Origin: Trochalopteron elliotii
Taxonomy: Eukaryota; Chordata; Aves; Passeriformes; Leiothrichidae
NCBI GenBank assembly: GCA_024734555.1
Contig: JANPWX010000172.1
Span: 3,096,886 to 3,160,885 of the forward strand
DNA: 64,000 nt
Reading direction: 5' to 3'
How positions within the stretch are numbered: the first letter of the stretch is position 1; each line of letters opens with the position of its first letter. The notes below the pieces were generated by a model that saw nothing but the letters and a program-made list of their open reading frames with translations, did not search any database and was not told the DNA's origin. The translations under genes were made by a program, and so were the position numbers. Positions 11,301-23,000 of the stretch are shown here, piece by piece.

Positions 11301-12211
11301 CTGCAGCAGTGCAAAATGAACAATTTAGCATTCACCAGCCACATCCTAAACTTTCATGGTGCTATGTTTTTAAAGAAAAGCAGAAACATTTTCTGCCTTC
11401 ACTGCACAGCTTCTTAATAGAGTTATTACAGGCCTGTTGAGGATTATCTTTTCTGCCCTGGATTAGAGTTGCTACTTAAAGTATTTTAGACAGGACATAA
11501 TCCACTCCCCCCTACACCCCCAAGTTGCAAATTTTAGCCATGTCAGATCCTAAAAGTTTCTAAGAAATCAACAAGGACCACAGCAGAGTATTGGGAAGGC
11601 ATAATCAGTGAAATGTTTACATCCATACTAAGCACAAATCATACCCATCTCAAAAAGCCAGTCCCATCTCACAGTTTTGAACTTGGCCTAAGGGGTAGGA
11701 AGGGAGAGAAACGCGGGAAGATACAGGAAAGAAAACTTCATCCTGCCATGCCAACTCCTGCCTGCTACCCCACTGCTTACAAATTTCTACGTGCCAGACA
11801 AGGTTCAAACTTGTGTTTGAAACAGAGTCCAGTTTTAAAGGCAGAGCTCATGTCTAGAGGTGCATTCTGATGCCAAATGAGCTGGTTTTCTTCAGCAAAG
11901 CCTAAAGCAGCAGGAGCTCTACACCTTACCTCACTGATCCTTCACCTTTATGCTGCACATTTGCTGCTCCATTCAAATCCAGCTTCTGATAGGAGAAACA
12001 AGGAGATGCAGACTTTTGGGAAAATCTTGAGAAACTATTTTATTTTTGTTTGGAAACTTTCCAGAGGCACTTTTAGTGCCTTTTAGTATATACACATGAA
12101 AATTAGTACTGTTCTCTCCTTATTAATACATTCTTTCAAGTGACTTTTACAGTCTGGAAGCAAAGGTCAGTTACACTGAGTTCCAAGAATCCACTGCAGT
12201 AAAAAAGCAAC

Positions 12212-12217
12212 TTTATT
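12212..12217 (-). terminator. possible polyadenylation signal AATAAA
   Basis: Minus-strand AATAAA lies about 20 nt after the in-frame TAA of the candidate exon at 12237-12324. A 3' UTR this short would be unusual. The hexamer is common by chance in AT-rich DNA, so it supports a transcript end only weakly. Confidence 0.2.
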
Positions 12218-12236
12218 TGACCATATGTGACTATAA

Positions 12237-12324
12237 TTAAACATACAGGAAAATGCTCTTATGACTGTCTTGGACTAGACGGATAACAATCCCATTTTTA
12301 CAAATGATGATTCTAGTTGGAACT
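12237..12324 (-). CDS. candidate terminal exon with stop, weak
   Basis: Minus strand. An acceptor with a ten-T tract (CTTTTTTTTTTAG) at 12325 opens a frame of 28 codons (contains VPTRIIICKNGIV) to a TAA at 12237-12239. It accepts the two leftover bases of the 12448-12495 candidate without a frame break. Codons are unremarkable and the protein is unrecognised. It might be a real short-isoform 3' end or a chance open stretch. Confidence 0.25.
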
Positions 12325-12447
12325 CTAAAAAAAAAAGAAATCTGAATTACCTACATCATTGACTTAATGATTTACCATTAAAAATACCACCAGGGTATGT
12401 GATATGGCAGTGTGTGTTAAAAGACCATTTCCTAACTGGGCTCTCAC

Positions 12448-12495
12448 CTCAGAACCCTGACATAAGCAGTTGGGAGTTCATATCCATGACAGTGA
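12448..12495 (-). CDS. candidate 48-nt exon, weak
   Basis: Minus strand. The acceptor is CATCTCTTTCAG and the donor GAG|GTGAGA, both good. The only frame open throughout reads HCHGYELPTAYVRVL and keeps phase 2 with the candidates on both sides (13465-13527 and 12237-12324). It is short enough to be chance. Confidence 0.25.
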
Positions 12496-13433
12496 CTGAA
12501 AGAGATGAAGCAGTAGTTGTTGAACCAGCAAGACATCTGTAGCTGGGAGCTAAAATAAATTACTCTCACACAGGATTCAAGTTCCTGGAGAAAAGGCTTC
12601 TCATTAACATGAGAAACATTTGCTACAGAACAAAACTATGTAAACAAAACAAAGGCAAGATGTGCACAAAAAGTTATCTGTTATTCTACACCATATGGGC
12701 TATTGCTGCCAATAAAGTTCCAGAGACAAAGATTCTAAACAACTGAAACTTAAAAATCAGCTAAAATGAATTGAATGCAGACAAGGAACTAACTAGCAGC
12801 CCTTACTTTTGTACAGAGACTGTAAGAGAAAGGAATAGTCTCATAGGAATTCTCAAAGGAATTGTACAGCCTTAGGTGAGGTCCTATGGACACTCCTAAA
12901 AATCAAGAGTACACTTTTTCACGCTTCATGATACACTAGGATCTAGGAAAAATTAAAACACTCTAAATTAACCAATGGCACTACTGTTACAGGAAAAAAA
13001 ACCCCAAAATTTATTCTGAATAAAATGCCTGAAGTCCGTAGCTGTACATGTAACTGCCTTTCACATATGCTTAGTGGGATAATTCAATTCAGTATACTTC
13101 CAACAACGACAGACATCAAAGTTAAATTAAGAAAGGTTTAATTACCACTCATCACACCCTTAAAGACCAGAGCAGGTGAAGTTAAATGTTCCTCCTTGAG
13201 TTTCATATGTAGCAGAGAAGTGCAAAAACCATGGTAAACTCAATGCTGAAACAGGGAAGAGGAAAGCTATATAAAGAAAGATGAGAAGAAGAACCAGCTC
13301 AGATTTAGATGGGGTATTTGAATAGGATTTGGAAACATCAGAGAAAATTAGTTTTTAAATACTTTGTATTCTTAATAGGAGATCATATCAGCTTTTTCAT
13401 CTTGTAGGTAAACCTCTCAGATTTAAGAGAAGA

Positions 13434-13456
13434 ATAAATAAATAAATTAATAAATC
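13434..13456 (+). repeat. short AAAT microsatellite
   Basis: A run of AATA/AAAT units (AATAAATAAATAAATTAATA) with minor imperfections. Confidence 0.8.
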
Positions 13457-13464
13457 CCACACAC

Positions 13465-13527
13465 CTCTGACTGTATGTGTTGCTCAGGAACAGAACGGTG
13501 ACCCAGAGGCATTGTCCTGCCTCACGA
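13465..13527 (-). CDS. candidate 63-nt exon, weak
   Basis: Minus strand. The acceptor is CTGATGTTGTCTCAG and the donor CAGAG|GTGTGT. One frame is open and reads REAGQCLWVTVLFLSNTYSQ, starting after one base and leaving two. It joins in phase to the 12448-12495 candidate and to 13652-13734 upstream. The peptide is not recognised. The splice donor is weaker than those at 11183 or 23000. Confidence 0.25.
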
Positions 13528-13651
13528 CTGAGACAACATCAGACAGTCACTATTCACGCTCTCAAAAAAAGGTTGTGAATATGTGGGGTTGGGAGGGGCT
13601 GAACTTAAAGTAAACACTCATGAGCAGTCCTCATGACATTTTTAACACTAC

Positions 13652-13734
13652 CTGGTGGCCTTCAGCCAGACCACAACAAGGTCTGATTTATAGAAACTAC
13701 AGTACATCCATGCCTGTGATTTCTGCCATAGCTT
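13652..13734 (-). CDS. candidate 83-nt exon, weak
   Basis: Minus strand. The acceptor ends ATGCTCATAAAAG and the donor is CAG|GTAGTG. The frame contains FYKSDLVVVWLKAT and leaves two bases that match the next candidate. Composition is not clearly protein-like (several Trp, Cys and Tyr). A chance match is quite possible. Confidence 0.18.
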
Positions 13735-14013
13735 CTTTTATGAGCATAAGATAAACTATCTGATTTATGACTAAGTAGCTTCAGCAAGCCTCTTTCAATT
13801 AACCAAATACTACAAATACACTCCTTTCCAGCTACCCCATTTAAGAAAGGCAAATCCTTATCCTGCATTTATCTTAGTGTGCATAAGCATAGGCTTATGG
13901 GGAAAATGACAGCAATTAAGGGACAAGCTGCTCAGCAGTGGCCACTTTGATCTTTAGCAATTTGACAACTGAACTTGACACTACTTTCTGGGTGAAAAAG
14001 CAATTCATCCAGT

Positions 14014-14860
14014 AATCATAGCATGGTTTGGATTAGAAGGGACCTTAAAGACCATCTAGACGTCACACCATGAGCAGAGATGCCTTCCACTAGATCAGGT
14101 TGGTCAAAGCTCCATCCAGCCTGGCCCTGAACACTTCCAGGGATGGAGCATCCTTAACTTCTGTGAGAAACCTGTTCCAGTGCCTCACCACCCTCCCTGA
14201 AAATAATTTCTCCCTAATATCTAATCCAAATCTACCCTCTTTCAGCTTAAAGCCATTACCCCTTACCCTACCACTAAACATCCTTGCCAAAAGTCCCTCT
14301 CCAGCCTTCTCAGGGGCCCTCTTTAGTAATGGAAGATGCTATAAGGCCTTCTGGAGCCCTCTCTTCTCCAGGCAGAACAACCCCAACTTCTGTGAACCTG
14401 TCTTCATATGAGGGGTGCGCCAGCCCTCTTGTCATCTTCATGGTTTCCTCTGGACCCAATCCAGCAGGTCCATATCCTTCTTGAGTTGGGGTCGTGAGGG
14501 CTGAATACATTTCTCCAGGTGGGGTCTCACCAGAGCAGAGCAGAGCAGAGGTCTGCTGGTCATGCTGCTTTTGTTGCAGCCCAGGGCACATTTGGCTTTC
14601 TCTGGGCTGAAGAGCAGAGACCATCATTGCTGGGTCCTGTGCTCCTCCTCCACCCACACCCCCAAGTACTTCTCTGTAGGGTTAGTGTCAGTCCATTCTC
14701 TGCCCAGACTGTATTTATGCTCAGGATTGCCCTGACACATGTGCAGGACCTTGCACCTGACCTTTTTGAAGGTTTGCACAGGCCTGCCTGGCAAGGTCAC
14801 TCTGGATGCCATCCCCTCTTTCCAGTGTGTCAATGCAATGAAGCTGACTTGCTGCCCAGA
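14014..14860 (-). mobile_element. CR1 LINE fragment, 3' end plus end of ORF2
   Basis: The left edge reads AATCATAGCATGGTTTGG, then GGGACCTTAAAGACCATCTA: the reverse complement of the diagnostic CR1 3' terminus. Read on the minus strand, successive parts match the C-terminal region of the CR1 reverse-transcriptase ORF. They include GGTGCAAGGTCCTGCACATG, a segment encoding EHRTQQ-like residues, SYEDRFTE, and near the end HWNRFL and SLEVFRARLDGALTNL. Stops and frame changes break the frame, so the element is dead. It is 5' truncated; the exact right edge is unclear and similarity may run on towards 14960. It lies within the putative minus-strand gene, in sense orientation. Confidence 0.93.
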
Positions 14861-17800
14861 GTGGCTGCAATTCCTCTGTGCTACTCTTCAGGAGCTCTCC
14901 TGCTGACCTGCAATCCATCTCCAGGCTCTGGGCATCTCTTGCTGGCACTGGCATCAAACTGGTAGGAGAAGGATGGATGGAAGGTCCCCTCCCCCACCAG
15001 CTTTAGTTTAAAGCCGTCTTCACATCTTTTAGGACAGCTCTGTTTTAAAAGAACTAGCTAATCTGTTCTTACTAGCAAATGTAATCCTTTACCCCAGCAT
15101 CAAAGACTCCATTTAGCTCAGTTCTTGAAGTTTATAAAGAACTGAAAGGATACATGAGGCATGGAAATTAAAAACAAAATAGAAGAGAGGAAGCAGGCTT
15201 GCTAACTGCAGGAAATAGGACTTTTTCTACAATCTCAGCCCCACCACTACTTATGTTTTATTCATCAATGCTACTCGCAGTTTTTCTCTTTAGGCAAAGA
15301 CAACCTGGCAGCACCACCTTTTTGTTACTCCAAGTCAAATATAATCCCAGGTCATTAAAAAAAGAGATGAAGTACTCTTCAGACTCTTATTAGAGACTCA
15401 AGAACATTGCCTTGTTACTCATCTATGGTGCCCATCTCTCACTCACATTCCTAGGGTTAATTTTGGCACAGTGTACTGGTCCAGGCACACACAGTGGAAG
15501 ACAAATCCTATTCCTTCACAAGAGAGACAGAGAGGCAGTGTACTTTTGCTGACCTCCAACTCAGAGCCATTTTTGCACTTCTCTGAGAAGCCATCATCCC
15601 TCTTGAAACTGTGCACCCCTGCCTTCAGCACATTCCTGCTACTCTTGGCAGTCTCAGGAGTTTTACTCACTACATATAATACTCTTCTGGTCTTCACAGA
15701 ACCTGCGTGCTGTCACTTCTCTCTCCTACTCTCCACCTCCTTCAAGACATGACTTTTTAAATTACTTCCTTTCAAGCTAGGTTCAAGTATTGCTAACACC
15801 GTATTACAGCAGCTTCTGGTTATCAATGTCAAAAACTCAATGATTTACTGCCAAACCCATGGAGCTACAAGTAAGAATGTGTAAGATGTGTCACCAAGTT
15901 CTACTGTAATGATGCATAGTAAAGTTGTTCAATGTTTGCCACATCAAAAGCTCTAACCAGATAAACTTTAGAATAGGAAAATGTTAAAAGGAAAAAATCC
16001 AAACTAAAGAAATATAAGAACATGAAATTGAAAAGACACCAATAAATAAACAGAGCAACTAATAAAAATAATAAAGTCAGAAATGGTCTCACAGACACAA
16101 CACAAAGCTTAGAAGTTAAAATACGTTGCTGCTGGGATAAATATCTACAGCTTTCCTTCCTCATGTGCCCATATATTTGGACCGTTTAAGATTTTCTCCT
16201 TCAGAACTAAGGTGATAGTTATCAATCTGAGACAGTTAGCAAAGCCTAAGCAGCATGATTTGAATTACAGAAAAAATAATGTCAAGAGTAGTTATTATAT
16301 CTGTTTATAAAAAAAAAAAAAACAAAAAAGAAAAAGGCCATCAGAAATAGAAGGTATTTAGCTACTCTCTCGAGAGTAAACCCTATATTTGAATTCCGTG
16401 ATCATGCCTCTTTGAACAGGAAATTTCACTTCAGTCTCTTACCCAAACCAAAACTAAAATATTTATTTACATGTCACATATTTACATGCAGACAAAGGAG
16501 CCATAAACATCCTTCATGCATGTATATGTTTGGGTTTATCTATTTATGCATAGACTTATTTATGAGCCTGGATCTCCTGATACCCTCACTGGCATCTTTG
16601 CAGCAGAGAAATCATTCATGTTCCATCTAAAGTTGTCATGGTTCATCCAAAGGTTTTGCTTCTAAGAGCTGCAAATCACACACAGAAACCTTTCCTGCCC
16701 ACACACCTGCCTGGCATCTCACAACAATTCCTGTAAGGAGAAGATCCAGCCCTGCCACTAGCCCAGGACTGGTTTCACCTCTCTGGTTTGGTTCTCCTCC
16801 TCCATGGTTTGCTGAGCCATCTAATCCTTGCATTTCTAAATGGAAATAACACATTGCCAAACACTAATGCTTATTATTACAGTCAACCAATTAAACTGTA
16901 ATTCTACCATTATTATCCACCAACACTCTTCCTGCTTAAGTGTAAGCTATGTTTACTTTATTACTGAGGAGCTCAAACATTTTCTTTCGCAATAATGTAT
17001 TCTCTTCCTCCTCCCACCTAAGCCAAGGTGAATGCTCATGAATCAGACCGATAACTAGAACAATGTTTTCACTTCTACACTAACATGGACAGATGCAGAA
17101 AAACTATGAATTAGTATTTTCACCAGTTTTAGGATCCATAGAAATATTCTGCAAAAAAGGGAAAGATGGCAGAGATTTCAAAGTAACAACCAAAAAACCC
17201 CTTCTTCTACACCCCAAACACAACACCACCACATAGAGTAGACATTTTATTATCTTCTCTTTTACAGTATCACTGCTGAAGCTAGAAGTTCCAGATCTAA
17301 TGAAACAAATTAAATAGCCATAAAGGAAGAAATTAGATGGCAGAACAAGTAACACAGCTCTTATAAAACCTCAGACCCATTAGCACTGTGTAGATAAAAA
17401 TATTTTGGATTTTATTCCAATCTGCTCTGCAAAAAGCCTCTCTCTTACCCCACTAAACAGAATCTGCACCAATAATGCTGGTTCACAGTTACATAGGGAC
17501 AAAAACATGCAAATTCCACTTCCACACTGTATCTAATAAACAGATTCATTTTCTCTGTGGTCCATATATAGAGTGTTGGCTACTTCTCACAGACAATGCT
17601 TTATCTGTTCACTTATAGTCAGCTAAAGCAGTCAGAAATAGCAAATAAAAATACAGGACTCCTAATCCTCGATCCAGCTCACCTACTTTTAAAACTGGAT
17701 GCAGAGAAGTTATGGAAGTTGGAAACAACTCAGAAATCTAGTGGTAAGGCACTGGTGATTTTTAGAACTCATTTCTAGCACCTTTACTTCTTCAGGAACA

Positions 17801-18484
17801 CTGCATATATGATGAAAAGGAAAACTTAATCCTGACACCTTGTATTCACAGCTAAATATGGAGTGCAGTGCTGGTAACCCACACTCACGAAACATGAAAC
17901 ACTGTTTTCATTATCCTATAGCCAGTTCAAAATAGCATCATTAAGCTGACACCACAAGTGTACATCACTAGGAAAAGACTGTATTTCTCTGAAAATCTTT
18001 ACTCCCCATCAGAGGACCTCTGTATGTGCTGCTCCCTCAAAACTTGAACTGATAAAAATCAGCCCCAGTCACATATGCACACTCAGCATGAGACTTTGCA
18101 GATCACGAAACATGTAGAAACTTGCTGCTTCTCAGGAAATGTCCACAGCTGATTCTCAAATTCAAGACCAAACGTTAAATACCACAAAATACCACTGTGC
18201 TGCTTATCTAACTCCTTAAACTGGGGCCAACACTGTGGTTATCTGAGCACTTGAACACAACTGACAAACATGCACTTCGCAGCATATCCCATTATTACTA
18301 CATTTTTGTGGCAGGCAAACATACAGACGCTTCTCTCTTCTCCTCCAAAAAAGGTATCTTCTGAACTCTGCACCTGCCCAAGACAGCCAAAGTGTTATTC
18401 AAGCCACTCTCCTAAGGTCACATCCTTACACATTCTAACACATTCTAAGCATCAGAAACAAAATTACATCTAGACAAGTTCCTG
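14861..18484. other. intron-like stretch, no certain feature
   Basis: No recognised repeat family apart from an A-rich tract at 16309-16335. A minus-strand frame of about 84 codons is open at 15443-15697 (contains ELEVSKSTLPLCLSCEG), but I found no good acceptor for it. A 48-65 nt minus-strand segment near 17230-17295 follows a weak acceptor and reads SGTSSFSSDTVKEKIIK, without a good donor. Neither is called as an exon. Confidence 0.35.
16309..16335 (+). repeat. A-rich homopolymer tract
   Basis: An uninterrupted A-run of about 14 is followed by AACAAAAAAGAAAAA. It is not attached to a recognised retroelement body. Confidence 0.9.
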
Positions 18485-18697
18485 CTACATTGACAAGTCC
18501 AACAAATCACTAGGAATGCATGTTCTTGAACATGTTCTCCAGTGTAGAAACAGCCCTGTGCTCTCCTCTGTGCCATCTCCAGAAACAGCATCCAAGAAGG
18601 GAGGATGGAGCTGCCTCCACTCAGATCTACCTCTTGCTACCATGTCTTCTCTTTCCTCAGGCCATCGGGTGGGAAGACCTGGCAGGCTCAGTTTAGT
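18485..18697 (-). CDS. candidate terminal exon with stop (70 codons)
   Basis: Minus strand. After an acceptor reading GTAGTACTTTTGCAG, a frame of 70 codons runs in phase 0 to a TAG at 18485-18487. The peptide starts TKLSLPGLPTRWPEERED, has acidic and Arg-rich stretches, and ends CIPSDLLDLSM. It follows in phase from the 19783-19817 candidate and would be a C-terminus of the chain starting at 26.5 kb. An internal donor (AGAG|GTAGAT) would instead let the exon splice onward. No polyadenylation signal was seen close by. Confidence 0.3.
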   Translation of the reverse strand, partial: TKLSLPGLPTRWPEEREDMVARGRSEWRQLHPPFLDAVSGDGTEESTGLFLHWRTCSRTCIPSDLLDLSM

Positions 18698-18723
18698 CTG
18701 CAAAAGTACTACACGTTAGTACC

Positions 18724-18981
18724 ATGGATAAGTTTTGTTTCACTAAGCCATATATGTCAATTATAAAAAGCACACAGGACCAACATGAGACACCACAACA
18801 GACCACCAGTTTTCAGAAGGTGAAGAGGTCACCACCTCCTAAATACCAACCCCCCTACAAAAGTATTTATGATGATTATGCAAAACTAGGATACATGTCA
18901 TCCCCCAAATCACTGGTTTTCCCCTCTCAAAGTAGAGAAACACTACAGACATGCAAGAGTGTTACAAACAGGGCAATGTAA
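18724..18981 (+). CDS. isolated 85-codon open frame with strong Kozak
   Basis: An ATG in ideal context (ACCATGG) opens 85 codons rich in Lys, Pro, Ser and Tyr, including SPPPKYQPPYKSIYDDY and ending KSVTNRAM, on the strand opposite the putative gene. A- and C-rich DNA produces K/P/T/Q-rich frames by chance, so composition is weak evidence. No promoter, splice partner or family could be assigned. It might be a small antisense gene, an exon, or noise. Confidence 0.15.
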   Translation: MDKFCFTKPYMSIIKSTQDQHETPQQTTSFQKVKRSPPPKYQPPYKSIYDDYAKLGYMSSPKSLVFPSQSRETLQTCKSVTNRAM

Positions 18982-19782
18982 CAGTTGCGCTTTGCATGGG
19001 GACAGACAGCCCTGCAATCATCTACACAACCAGAGGCACCAAACCCTGCTGGTGTCTCAGCATCAGCTGGTCTCTCTTGCCCATATGGTCTCACCATGAG
19101 GTACCACATGGGCAAGCTGTGTTTCATGGAACTTGCAGGAATACATGGTCAACTAGAAGTATGTTCTGCCCATGTAAACTTGCACTGCTTAGAACACGAT
19201 TACTCAGTAGCTCTTTTGTTTGTAGGAATCCTTTTCCTCATCCTACCACACAATCATGACACCACACCAACTAGTAGAGAGGAACGAGACAGGAGGACTG
19301 TGAGACTTCAGCTTTATCTTCCTAGTAATCAACAACATATGTTATTCCACTGCACTGCAAGGACACAGAGAGAAAGCAGTTCCTCTGCCATGGTCTAAAA
19401 CACTTTGGGGCTCAAAATACATAACACAGAACAGTTCAATGTGTTTTCAAATGGGGGCTGTCTCAGACACTTGTGAAACAAAAGTCTGTCTTGGAAAGGA
19501 ATCCAAATCAGGTTTGTATCCACCCAAATTCTAGTGTGAAACATTCTGGTAATGGTCTTAATGCTTGCATTCTGCTCTTCATAAAATGTCAGGGGAAAAA
19601 AAGAAAACACAGACCAAACTCAAAACAAAAGATTTGCTTTCTTGAGTGCTTATCATCAGCCCTACCTACTGGACTCTAAAAACTGCCATCATGCAAAATG
19701 TTTGATTGCTTAACAGCAGAGGTTCAAAGATGGGAAGGTTCAATGGAGTCAAAGTGAGGAAATCAGAGTAAGTCCACATTAC

Positions 19783-19817
19783 CTGACTGCCTCTCAAACA
19801 AGCTATCATTAACAAGT
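19783..19817 (-). CDS. candidate 35-nt exon, weak
   Basis: Minus strand. It joins the single leftover base of the 20201-20266 exon, giving Asn, then LLMIACLRGSQ, and ends in phase 0 at donor CAG|GTAATG. The acceptor (AGAACAG) is mediocre: the pyrimidine tract is upstream, with other AGs between. It is supported mainly by phase and helix-like residues. Confidence 0.25.
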
Positions 19818-19939
19818 CTGTTCTACTAAGCTACCTACCTACAACAAGGTAGAAAACAACCAAAGGGTACCCAGAAAGGGAGGCCTTTATGATCTTGACA
19901 AGAAAGGTGCTCTACTCTGCAACCACTGGTAAGAGAAAT

Positions 19940-19976
19940 GGGTGGTGGGGGAGAGGCGGGGGGGAGGGGGAGGGGT
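19940..19976 (+). other. G-rich tract with quadruplex potential
   Basis: The tract GGGTGGTGGGGGAGAGGCGG continues into runs of seven, five and four G. Four or more G-runs of at least three with short loops meet the usual G-quadruplex pattern. It lies about 220 nt upstream (+ coordinates) of a candidate minus-strand exon. Confidence 0.75.
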
Positions 19977-20200
19977 CAGTGAAAAATAAAAGGAAAAGGG
20001 AAAAAAAAGGCAAAAAATCAGTTATGCTACAATAGCAACAAAATAATGTTTGTTTAGGAAGGATGGGCTACCAGCCCAACACTTAACGAATCCTAGGACT
20101 CCAGAAAGGATGGTTTTGGAACTGACCTTAAGAGGAAGGCTAAAGTATTCCTGGAAGAAGAGGAAGAGGATATGTCATATCTGAGAAGGAGATTGCTTAC

Positions 20201-20266
20201 TTGCCAGGAGTGCTTCAGCACACACATTCAGTAACAGAACCAATCTTTTGGACTGAGCATTCAGTG
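20201..20266 (-). CDS. candidate internal coding exon (22 codons)
   Basis: Minus strand. The donor GCAA|GTAAGC at 20200 is good. The start is placed at the AG in GATACTGAG, a few bases after a strong tract TTTTCCTGCTCAG, because the first bases after CTCAG would meet a stop in this frame. The frame then reads an alanine codon shared with the previous exon followed by LNAQSKRLVLLLNVCAEAL, a convincing amphipathic helix. It takes one leftover base from 21429-21624 and leaves one. Confidence 0.4.
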
Positions 20267-21428
20267 CTCAGTATCCTGAGCAGGAAAACTAAGCAAAAGA
20301 ATTCGGCTCTCAGATATGTAAAGTTCTGCTTCAAAACAAAAATATAGAGGGGAGTTATCCACATCTAGATCATTAATGCAGCTCTTAAGGACCATGATCT
20401 ACACAAAATGAGTTAAAAATCAGCAGTGTGACAGGTCACCTGCAAGGAGGGAAATTCAAAAGAGGTACTGAGGTAGCTTGAAAAGGCAGCTACAATAACC
20501 CATAGAATTGATCTGATATCAAGATGTATTTAGTAATATAAACAAGGAAGGTTTTCGTGATAAATTAGATAAGGACTTTGTAGGCAATGAACTAAGGATA
20601 CTTAAAACATCCATTAAGAGCTCTGAATCTCATCAAGTACATGTCTCAAGCAGACTGCCTGAACAACCCCAAGAATTCGACCTCAAAGTGAGTCAGGAGA
20701 AAGAGAGTGGCCTGTATACTTGATCCAGAATTAGACATGTGTCTGCCTAGCAAAAAAAAACATGGTTTCTTTTCAGGCAGGCTACTGTCCAGCCTATGAT
20801 ATTCAAAAACCCCAACCAAGACCTCATTTTAGAAAGCAGACTCCTTTGCTTTTCACTAACTCCTTTTCTCCCTTGCTTCAATTTCAGATTTTTTCATCTT
20901 TACTCCTTGCTATATTCTGCTTCTTTATTTTCTCAGAAAAGCACTTTCTATATTTCTATGGTTAATACAGAGGCCTGAACAACACAAGTACAGTATATCC
21001 TATTATGCCTATGTGCAGTGTCCTGTTCCTGAGCTCTGCCTGTTCTACAGAGCACCAAAAATAAATAAATTAGAACAATCGGTATTCACAAGAAAAGAAG
21101 GCTTTGAGACTTTACAGGACGAAGCGGTTCAGTGGTTCCAGGACAGAAAAGCAGCAGCCATGAGAAAGGCTCCAATCAACCACTCATCTGTGGAGCAACA
21201 GGAGAAGAGAACAGAATGAACAGTCAGAAGGTGAGCAGAAGGTAAGCGCAGACACCGGATGGAGATTGGATGTAGATTTTTAAACTTTGGTTTTTTAAAG
21301 CAGTGACAGAACAGTAGGCAATTTCTGATTTCCCTACAAAGCCTAAATCGGGTACCCACCAACTCTACCACAGGATGCACATGTAACACCTTTCTAGGTG
21401 GGTATATTCTGTGCAAAGGGTAAACCAC

Positions 21429-21624
21429 CTTGGGGCACCAAGCACCACGGTCTGGGGTCTGTTGTAGGTGCAGCAGAATGCTCTGCTGAGCATAACTCCT
21501 TATTGAAAGCTAAACACTGCTGAAGCAGAGTTTCCTCCATGTACATATGGGATTTATAATCCCCTTCCTTAAACCACCAGTCAGGGCTTGGCAGGTAAGC
21601 AGAAGTGTCAGGTGATGAGAGGGG
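21429..21624 (-). CDS. candidate internal coding exon (65 codons)
   Basis: Minus strand. A strong acceptor (TTTCTTCTGTTC ... CTGTCCAG) is followed by 196 nt in one open frame to a donor CAAG|GTGGTT. The peptide begins PLSSPDTSAYLPSPDWWFKE, continues through MEETLLQQCLAFNKEL, and ends PRPWCLVPQ. The aromatic and acidic patches with a clean amphipathic helix look like real protein rather than chance. It starts in phase 0, as left by the 23.0 kb exon, and leaves one base for the next. The family was not recognised. Confidence 0.5.
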
Positions 21625-23000
21625 CTGGACAGTAGTATAGAACAGAAGAAAGATGTAAAGGTTCAACTTTGCTCCACAGGTCAACACAGAAAAGAAAATA
21701 AAATTAATTCCAACCCCAGGTTTTTATGATGTTTTTTCAATCATGAAAGGATGAACAACATCTCCCAAGTGTCGTGCCAAAGTACAGATACTGGAAGGTT
21801 TGGGTTTTTAATTCCTACCTCTGCAAGTTACTATCTTCTATCAATTTCCCAAAACGCAACTAGTATGTGGGCTCTTCCCAACTTCCTCTCTTCAGTTCTC
21901 TCTTCTTCTCCTAACTACCTGCAGCTTTGCAGGCTTCTGAAAGAAACATAAACCTGGTCTTCAATTACAATTAATATGTTTAAATTACATGCAGAAAGAT
22001 CAGCATGAATCATTGTTCCTAATTATCAATATAGCAAGTCTAATGGCATACAATGAGTGCATATTAAATTTTAAATTATTACACCATGCAAACTGACAAT
22101 ACTTTCTAGAGAGCTGTATACTCAATTCTGTGCCATGGTTCTAGCCACACAGCACCATAGAGATTATGAGCAAATACTAACAGGCTTTCAATATGTATGC
22201 ACACCTGCTACTACAGAAGAAGCAATTGCAAAATTGTATGTTTGGGCTCAATCTTGAATTCATGAGGTATCAAGTGTTTTTAGTAGCCACTTACACCACT
22301 GTGGGCAGAACTCCAATCCTTTCCATTACTAAGGGGTTGTGCTTTGTGGGGCAAAGGGATTTGGTTTCCAAATGCAGATGTTATGGCTCCCATATAGGCA
22401 GGGTCAGAGAAAAGGCATTCCCTCATTTTCAGCATGTTTGATGGTAGTAAGCAATCCTGTGGCTGGAACACTGTGCCACTGGCAGGAACAGAAGGGTTCA
22501 CTAACTGTACACCTACTACATTTCTGAGGTCAGTGGGATCAAGTGGAAGTAGAGTGACAATGCTACAGGAATTACACTTTCTATTTAAAAAAGAAACAGA
22601 GGAAGAAGTTAGGTGACCACTGAGAAAAAAATGCAGTTATCAAGTAACCCAGTGTATCTCCAGAACATTCATTCAGTTTATAATGCATGTCATTTTTATA
22701 TTTGTTTCAATATCTGAAACGCATTTGAGGCCATATATACAATTCAGATACAGCAAGAGCAGATTTAGAACCTCTTGCCTGTCTCTTTCACAACGATTTT
22801 TAACTCAGAGTTATGAAAATTGCTGCAGAAGTAAAATTCTTCAGGTAAAAGCTGCTCAAAGGCAGGGTTTTTTTTTTTAGATTTCATTAAAATCCAGCCA
22901 CTTAATATTAAAATACAAGAGTACAACCAAAAATATCCACAGAAGGTAACAGCAACAAATACCTTTCCCCCATCTTGTGCATTCAATTATTGTTACATAC

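Noticed and set aside
11889..11985. Minus-strand 56-nt exon with very good splice sites (reads KLDLNGAANVQHK)
   Set aside because: With its best donor (GAG|GTAAGG) the next exon would be out of frame and stop at once. Only a weaker internal donor fits, so I did not call it.
14090..14965. Overlapping frames with RT-like residues
   Set aside because: They are decayed CR1 ORF2 pieces, annotated as the mobile element rather than as host genes.
19783..20266. Exon starting directly at TTTTCCTGCTCAG on the minus strand
   Set aside because: All three frames meet stops before the donor; the downstream AG is needed for the open frame.
21125..21208. Minus-strand exon after acceptor CTTCTCCTGTTGCTCCACAG
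   Set aside because: It is open for only 19 codons after the acceptor and then stops. The 20.2 kb candidate continues the frame better.
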